In this document: piece by piece, positions 60,783 through 64,000 of the stretch | Layout: each line of letters starts with the position of its first letter | How positions within the stretch are numbered: position 1 is the stretch's first letter | Origin: Citrobacter sp. | GTDB lineage: Bacteria > Pseudomonadota > Gammaproteobacteria > Enterobacterales > Enterobacteriaceae | Length of the DNA stretch: 64,000 bases | Direction of reading: 5' to 3' | NCBI GenBank assembly: GCA_019415335.1 | Contig: DXKH01000051.1 | Span: 1-64,000, forward strand | Position numbers and translations under genes: made by a program | The notes under the pieces: generated by a model | Seen by the model: the letters and a program-made list of their open reading frames with translations, nothing else | Told to the model about the DNA's origin: nothing | Database searches by the model: none

Positions 60783-63017
60783 TTAATTGCCGTGCAAACG
60801 ACGCGCGTCAATCACATCGGGTACCTGATTCAGCTTGCTGAGCACGCGTCCCAGCACCTGCAGGTTGTAGATTTCAATCGTCATGTCGATGGTGGCAAGC
60901 TGCTGTTTGGTATCGCTACGACTGGCAACGCCGAGCACATTGACCTTCTCGTTTGCCAGAATCGTCGTGATGTCACGCAGTAAACCGCTGCGATCGTTGG
61001 CCTGTACGCGCACCACCAGCGAGTATCCCGCCGAATAGCTTTCACCCCAGACGGCGTCCACAAGGCGTTCCGGCGCATGCGCACGCAGTTCGACCAGTTG
61101 CTCGCAGTCCGCCCGATGGACGGAGATCCCGCGTCCCTGGGTGATAAACCCGACAATCTCATCGCCCGGGATCGGCTGGCAGCAGCGGGCAATGTGATGC
61201 ATCAGGTTGCCGACCCCTTCCACAACGACACGACCATCGTCTTTACGCCGGTTCTGTGGGGTATGCGTTTTCTGCTGAAGCTGTTTCAGCGCGGCGGCAT
61301 CTTCTTCGGCGGCGCTCGGTTTGTTGAACTGTGATTGCAGGAAGTTCACCATCTGATTCAGACGGATATCGCCCCCGCCAATCGCCGCCAGCAGTTCCTC
61401 CAACTCGTTGAAGTTGTAGCGCGGCAGCAGATGCTTTTCCGCTTCTTTCAGGCTGATCCCTAAATGCGACAGCTCGTCATCCAGGATCTGCCGTCCGGCA
61501 AGGATGTTCTTGTCCCGATCCTGTTTGCGGAACCAGGCGTGGATTTTCGAGCGCCCACGGCTGGTCGTCACATAGCCCAGGTTCGGATTCAGCCAGTCAC
61601 GGCTCGGGTTCGGCTGTTTCTGGGTGATGATTTCGATCTGATCGCCCATCTGCAACTGATAGGTAAACGGCACGATGCGCCCACCGATTTTCGCCCCAAT
61701 ACAACGGTGCCCCACATCACTGTGAATGTGATACGCAAAGTCGAGCGGCGTGGAACCGGCAGGCAGATCCACCACATCGCCTTTCGGCGTAAAAACGTAG
61801 ACCCGGTCGTCAAAGACCTGGCTGCGCACTTCGTCGAGCATCTCGCCAGAGTCCGCCATCTCTTCCTGCCAGGCGATCAGCTTACGCAGCCAGGCAATGC
61901 GGTCCTCATGACCTGAACGCGCCCCACCTGCGGCTGCACCTTCTTTGTATTTCCAGTGCGCGGCAACGCCCAGTTCGGCGTCCTCGTGCATCTGTTTGGT
62001 GCGAATCTGGATCTCAACCGTTTTGCCGCCCGGCCCCAACACCACGGTGTGAATCGACTGATAGCCATTCGGTTTCGGGTTGGCAACGTAGTCGTCAAAC
62101 TCATCCGGTAGATGGCGATAGTGCGTGTGCACAATGCCCAGCGCGGCATAGCAGTCCTGTAAACGCTCAGCGACGATACGCACGGCGCGGACATCAAACA
62201 GCTCATCAAACGCCAGATGTTTTTTCTGCATTTTTCGCCAGATGCTGTAGATGTGTTTCGGGCGTCCGTACACTTCCGCCTTCACGCCTTCCGTTTTCAT
62301 CTCTGAACGCAGATGACCGACGAACTCTTCGATGTAGTGCTCACGATCGATACGCCGTTCGTGCAGTAGTTTGGCAATACGTTTGTACTCAGCAGGATGC
62401 AGATAGCGGAAGCAATAATCTTCCAGCTCCCACTTCAACTGGCCGATACCTAATCGGTTCGCCAGCGGCGCGTAGATATTGGTGCACTCTTTCGCCGCCA
62501 GCACACGCTCATCTTCCGGCGCGTCTTTCACCTCGCGCAGATGGGCGATTCGTTCGGCAAGTTTAATGACCACGCAGCGGAAGTCGTCGACCATCGCCAG
62601 CAGCATGCGCCGCACGTTATCGACCTGTTCGGAGGAGACGGAATCGGTGTGGGTCGCTTTCAGCTGGCGAATGGCCGCCATGTCACGCACACCATGAATC
62701 AGATTGACGATAGACTTACCTACGCTTTCCTGCAGGGTATCTTCACTAACGACATTGGCGTCTGCCAGAGGGAACAGCAGCGCAGCTCGCAGCGTGTCGA
62801 TATCCATACTCAGCGTCGAGAGGATTTCCACCATCTCCACACCACGCCACAGCAGCAGTTCCGCATCCGGATGCCCTTGCGTCTGTTGCAGGCAATACGC
62901 CCAGGTTTCGGCTAAGCGTTCACATGACTGCTGGCTGGTGATCCCAAGACTTTCGATCCATTTTTTTGGGTCAAATTCCCCAGCTTTGTTTAGATGTGCA
63001 CTTCTTACCGCAACCAT
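60783..63017 (-). CDS. relA: GTP pyrophosphokinase RelA
   Basis: RelA (744 residues) makes (p)ppGpp on ribosomes when uncharged tRNA is bound. The pseudo-hydrolase domain covers about 1-220, with the HD pair absent as in true RelA. The synthetase domain follows (VYGRPKHIYSIWRKMQKK, then HTHYRHLPDEFDDYVANPK and the substrate loop EIQIRTKQMHEDAE). TGS begins near VFTPKGDVVDLPAGSTPLDF, and a C-terminal ACT/RRM ends ATIDMTIEIYNLQVL. The start at 63017 (MVAVRSAHLNKAGEF) is the E. coli one; an open frame to 63161 runs into the ERIC. Complete. Confidence 0.97.
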   Translation of the reverse strand: MVAVRSAHLNKAGEFDPKKWIESLGITSQQSCERLAETWAYCLQQTQGHPDAELLLWRGVEMVEILSTLSMDIDTLRAALLFPLADANVVSEDTLQESVGKSIVNLIHGVRDMAAIRQLKATHTDSVSSEQVDNVRRMLLAMVDDFRCVVIKLAERIAHLREVKDAPEDERVLAAKECTNIYAPLANRLGIGQLKWELEDYCFRYLHPAEYKRIAKLLHERRIDREHYIEEFVGHLRSEMKTEGVKAEVYGRPKHIYSIWRKMQKKHLAFDELFDVRAVRIVAERLQDCYAALGIVHTHYRHLPDEFDDYVANPKPNGYQSIHTVVLGPGGKTVEIQIRTKQMHEDAELGVAAHWKYKEGAAAGGARSGHEDRIAWLRKLIAWQEEMADSGEMLDEVRSQVFDDRVYVFTPKGDVVDLPAGSTPLDFAYHIHSDVGHRCIGAKIGGRIVPFTYQLQMGDQIEIITQKQPNPSRDWLNPNLGYVTTSRGRSKIHAWFRKQDRDKNILAGRQILDDELSHLGISLKEAEKHLLPRYNFNELEELLAAIGGGDIRLNQMVNFLQSQFNKPSAAEEDAAALKQLQQKTHTPQNRRKDDGRVVVEGVGNLMHHIARCCQPIPGDEIVGFITQGRGISVHRADCEQLVELRAHAPERLVDAVWGESYSAGYSLVVRVQANDRSGLLRDITTILANEKVNVLGVASRSDTKQQLATIDMTIEIYNLQVLGRVLSKLNQVPDVIDARRLHGN

Positions 63018-63061
63018 TGTCCTCTCCTTAAGGGGATCTGGCCTGTCGAAGTCGACAAGCC

Positions 63062-63185
63062 ATACCCGTCGTCTTTCACGTTGCATCCTTGTTAGCTTCC
63101 TTCGTTCCCCCCAGTCACTTACTGATGTAAGCTCCTGGGACTCTCTCAGTTGCCGCCTCAATGCAACCCGAAATCCTTTGGGTAT
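63062..63185. repeat. ERIC sequence between rlmD and relA
   Basis: The segment begins ATACCCGTCGTCTTTCACG, continues with AGCTTCCTTCGTTCCCCCC, AGTCACTTACTGATGTAAGC and TCCTGGGACTC, and ends TTGGGTAT. This follows the ERIC consensus along its whole length of about 124 bases. It sits just upstream of relA and may be in the relA leader. Confidence 0.88.
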
Positions 63186-63190
63186 TAGAT

Positions 63191-64000
63191 TTATTTTGAA
63201 TGCTCAAACAATACCATCGATTCCAGGTGTCCCGTGTGGGGGAACATGTCGAGCATCGCCAGCCGCTGTATCTGGTATCCTGCGCGTAACAACGCCTCAC
63301 TATCACGCGCCAGCGTGGCAGGGTTACAGGATACATAAACAATGCGGCCAGGCTGCAATTTTATAATATGTTGCATCACGCCTGCAGCCCCTGCACGCGC
63401 AGGGTCGAGCAAGACTTTATCAAAACCGTTTTTGGCCCACGGCTGTCGGGTAACATCCTCTTCAAGATTTTCATGAAAGAATGTCACATTGTGTAACCCA
63501 TTTTGTTGTGCGTTTTCGCGCCCTTTTTCTACCAGCGCAGGCACGCCTTCCACACCGACGACGCTCGCCGCCCGGGTCGCCAGGGGGAGCGTGAAATTGC
63601 CCATCCCGCAGAAGAGATCCAGCACACGATCGCCAGGCTGCACGTCCAGCCACGCGAGTGCGCTGGCCACCATTTTCTGGTTCACCCCTTCATTGACCTG
63701 AATAAAATCACGCGGGCTAAAGTTTAAGCGTAGCCCGTTTGACTCATACCAGGGCGTCTGAGCAGAAACCGTTTCCAGTATCTCGCTTTGCGGTGCCAGA
63801 TACAGAGACAGTCCCTTTGAATGCGAAAAGCGTTCCAGTTTTTCGTTATCCTGCGCGCTGAGTGGCGCGGTATGGCGCAGAATCATCAGCGTGCCGCTGC
63901 CTGCCTGCACCAGTTCAACATGACCCAGATGGCGAATTCCCTGCAGGCTGCCGAGGCATGCTCTGAGATCGGGCAGCAATGCTTCCAGTTGGGGCACCAA
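63191..64000 (-). CDS. rlmD: 23S rRNA (uracil(1939)-C5)-methyltransferase RlmD, C-terminal part (cut by window edge)
   Basis: RlmD (RumA) methylates U1939 of 23S rRNA with S-adenosylmethionine. The 269 C-terminal residues of about 430 are visible; the N-terminal TRAM and Fe-S part lies beyond 64000. [20 protein letters not shown] and [14 protein letters not shown] form the SAM site, LLDPARAGA is motif IV and [12 protein letters not shown] holds the catalytic Cys. The C-terminus [11 protein letters not shown] is usual. It is upstream of relA in the same direction, as in E. coli. Truncation is due only to the window. Confidence 0.95.
   Translation of the reverse strand: MVPQLEALLPDLRACLGSLQGIRHLGHVELVQAGSGTLMILRHTAPLSAQDNEKLERFSHSKGLSLYLAPQSEILETVSAQTPWYESNGLRLNFSPRDFIQVNEGVNQKMVASALAWLDVQPGDRVLDLFCGMGNFTLPLATRAASVVGVEGVPALVEKGRENAQQNGLHNVTFFHENLEEDVTRQPWAKNGFDKVLLDPARAGAAGVMQHIIKLQPGRIVYVSCNPATLARDSEALLRAGYQIQRLAMLDMFPHTGHLESMVLFEHSK

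Noticed and set aside
63191..64000. rlmD as a truncated pseudogene
   Set aside because: The missing N-terminus is beyond the window edge; the visible part is intact.

Overview
The window is chromosomal DNA of an enterobacterium (Enterobacteriaceae). Gene order hypBCDE-fhlA-ygbA ... mutS ... rpoS-nlpD-pcm-surE-truD-ispF-ispD-ftsB-ygbE-cysCND-iap-CRISPR-cas3-cysHIJ-queD-queE-eno-pyrG-mazG-relA-rlmD follows the Escherichia/Salmonella/Citrobacter backbone almost exactly. A sitABCD operon between fhlA and mutS, a PTS/NanE/RpiR cluster beside eno and residue-level differences from E. coli suggest Citrobacter or a close relative. The species is an inference.

Layout. 1-4866: end of the hydrogenase maturation operon (hypB partial, hypC, hypD, hypE) and its activator fhlA. 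4944-8916: ygbA and the manganese/iron ABC transporter sitABCD, with recognisable NsrR-, Fur- and MntR-type sites. 9064-9156: the abandoned original 5' end of mutS. About 9100-26903: an AT-rich island of about 17.8 kb inserted in the start of mutS. It supplies a replacement mutS start, so the present mutS (26850-29417) is a full-length chimera. The island carries two small membrane genes, a DUF3800 gene, a MobC/relaxase mobilisation pair, a four-gene operon of three overlapping tyrosine recombinases plus a coiled-coil protein next to a 34-bp perfect palindrome, a Hachiman-type defence operon (hamA, hamB, then an HTH gene and a DUF2971 gene), and the integrase that most likely recognises mutS. 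It looks like an integrative mobilizable element with defence cargo.

29516-32362: the hydroxyarylic acid decarboxylase genes ecdBCD with a divergent MarR regulator and a palindromic operator. 32482-39214: rpoS, nlpD, pcm, surE, truD, ispF, ispD, ftsB, ygbE. Here nlpD has lost its last coding segment by a deletion that also removes the part of the rpoS mRNA leader that pairs with small RNAs in E. coli. 39261-43523: sulfate activation (cysDNC) and iap. 44030-45216: a type I-E CRISPR array of 20 repeats. Only a truncated cas3 remains beside it, and the Cascade, cas1 and cas2 genes are missing from the locus. 47424-51769: sulfite/PAPS reduction (cysJIH), which completes the sulfate assimilation pathway with cysDNC. 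52075-53193: queD and queE (queuosine precursor synthesis). 53265-56500: amino-sugar PTS, NanE epimerase and divergent RpiR regulator. 56558-64000: eno, pyrG, mazG, relA and the 3' part of rlmD, separated by REP and ERIC repeats.

The most notable events are the defence/mobilisation island that rewrites the mutS start, the nlpD-rpoS leader deletion, and the gutted CRISPR-Cas locus in a genome that has acquired a Hachiman system. No tRNA or rRNA genes were seen. Family assignments come from motif recognition, without database searches.
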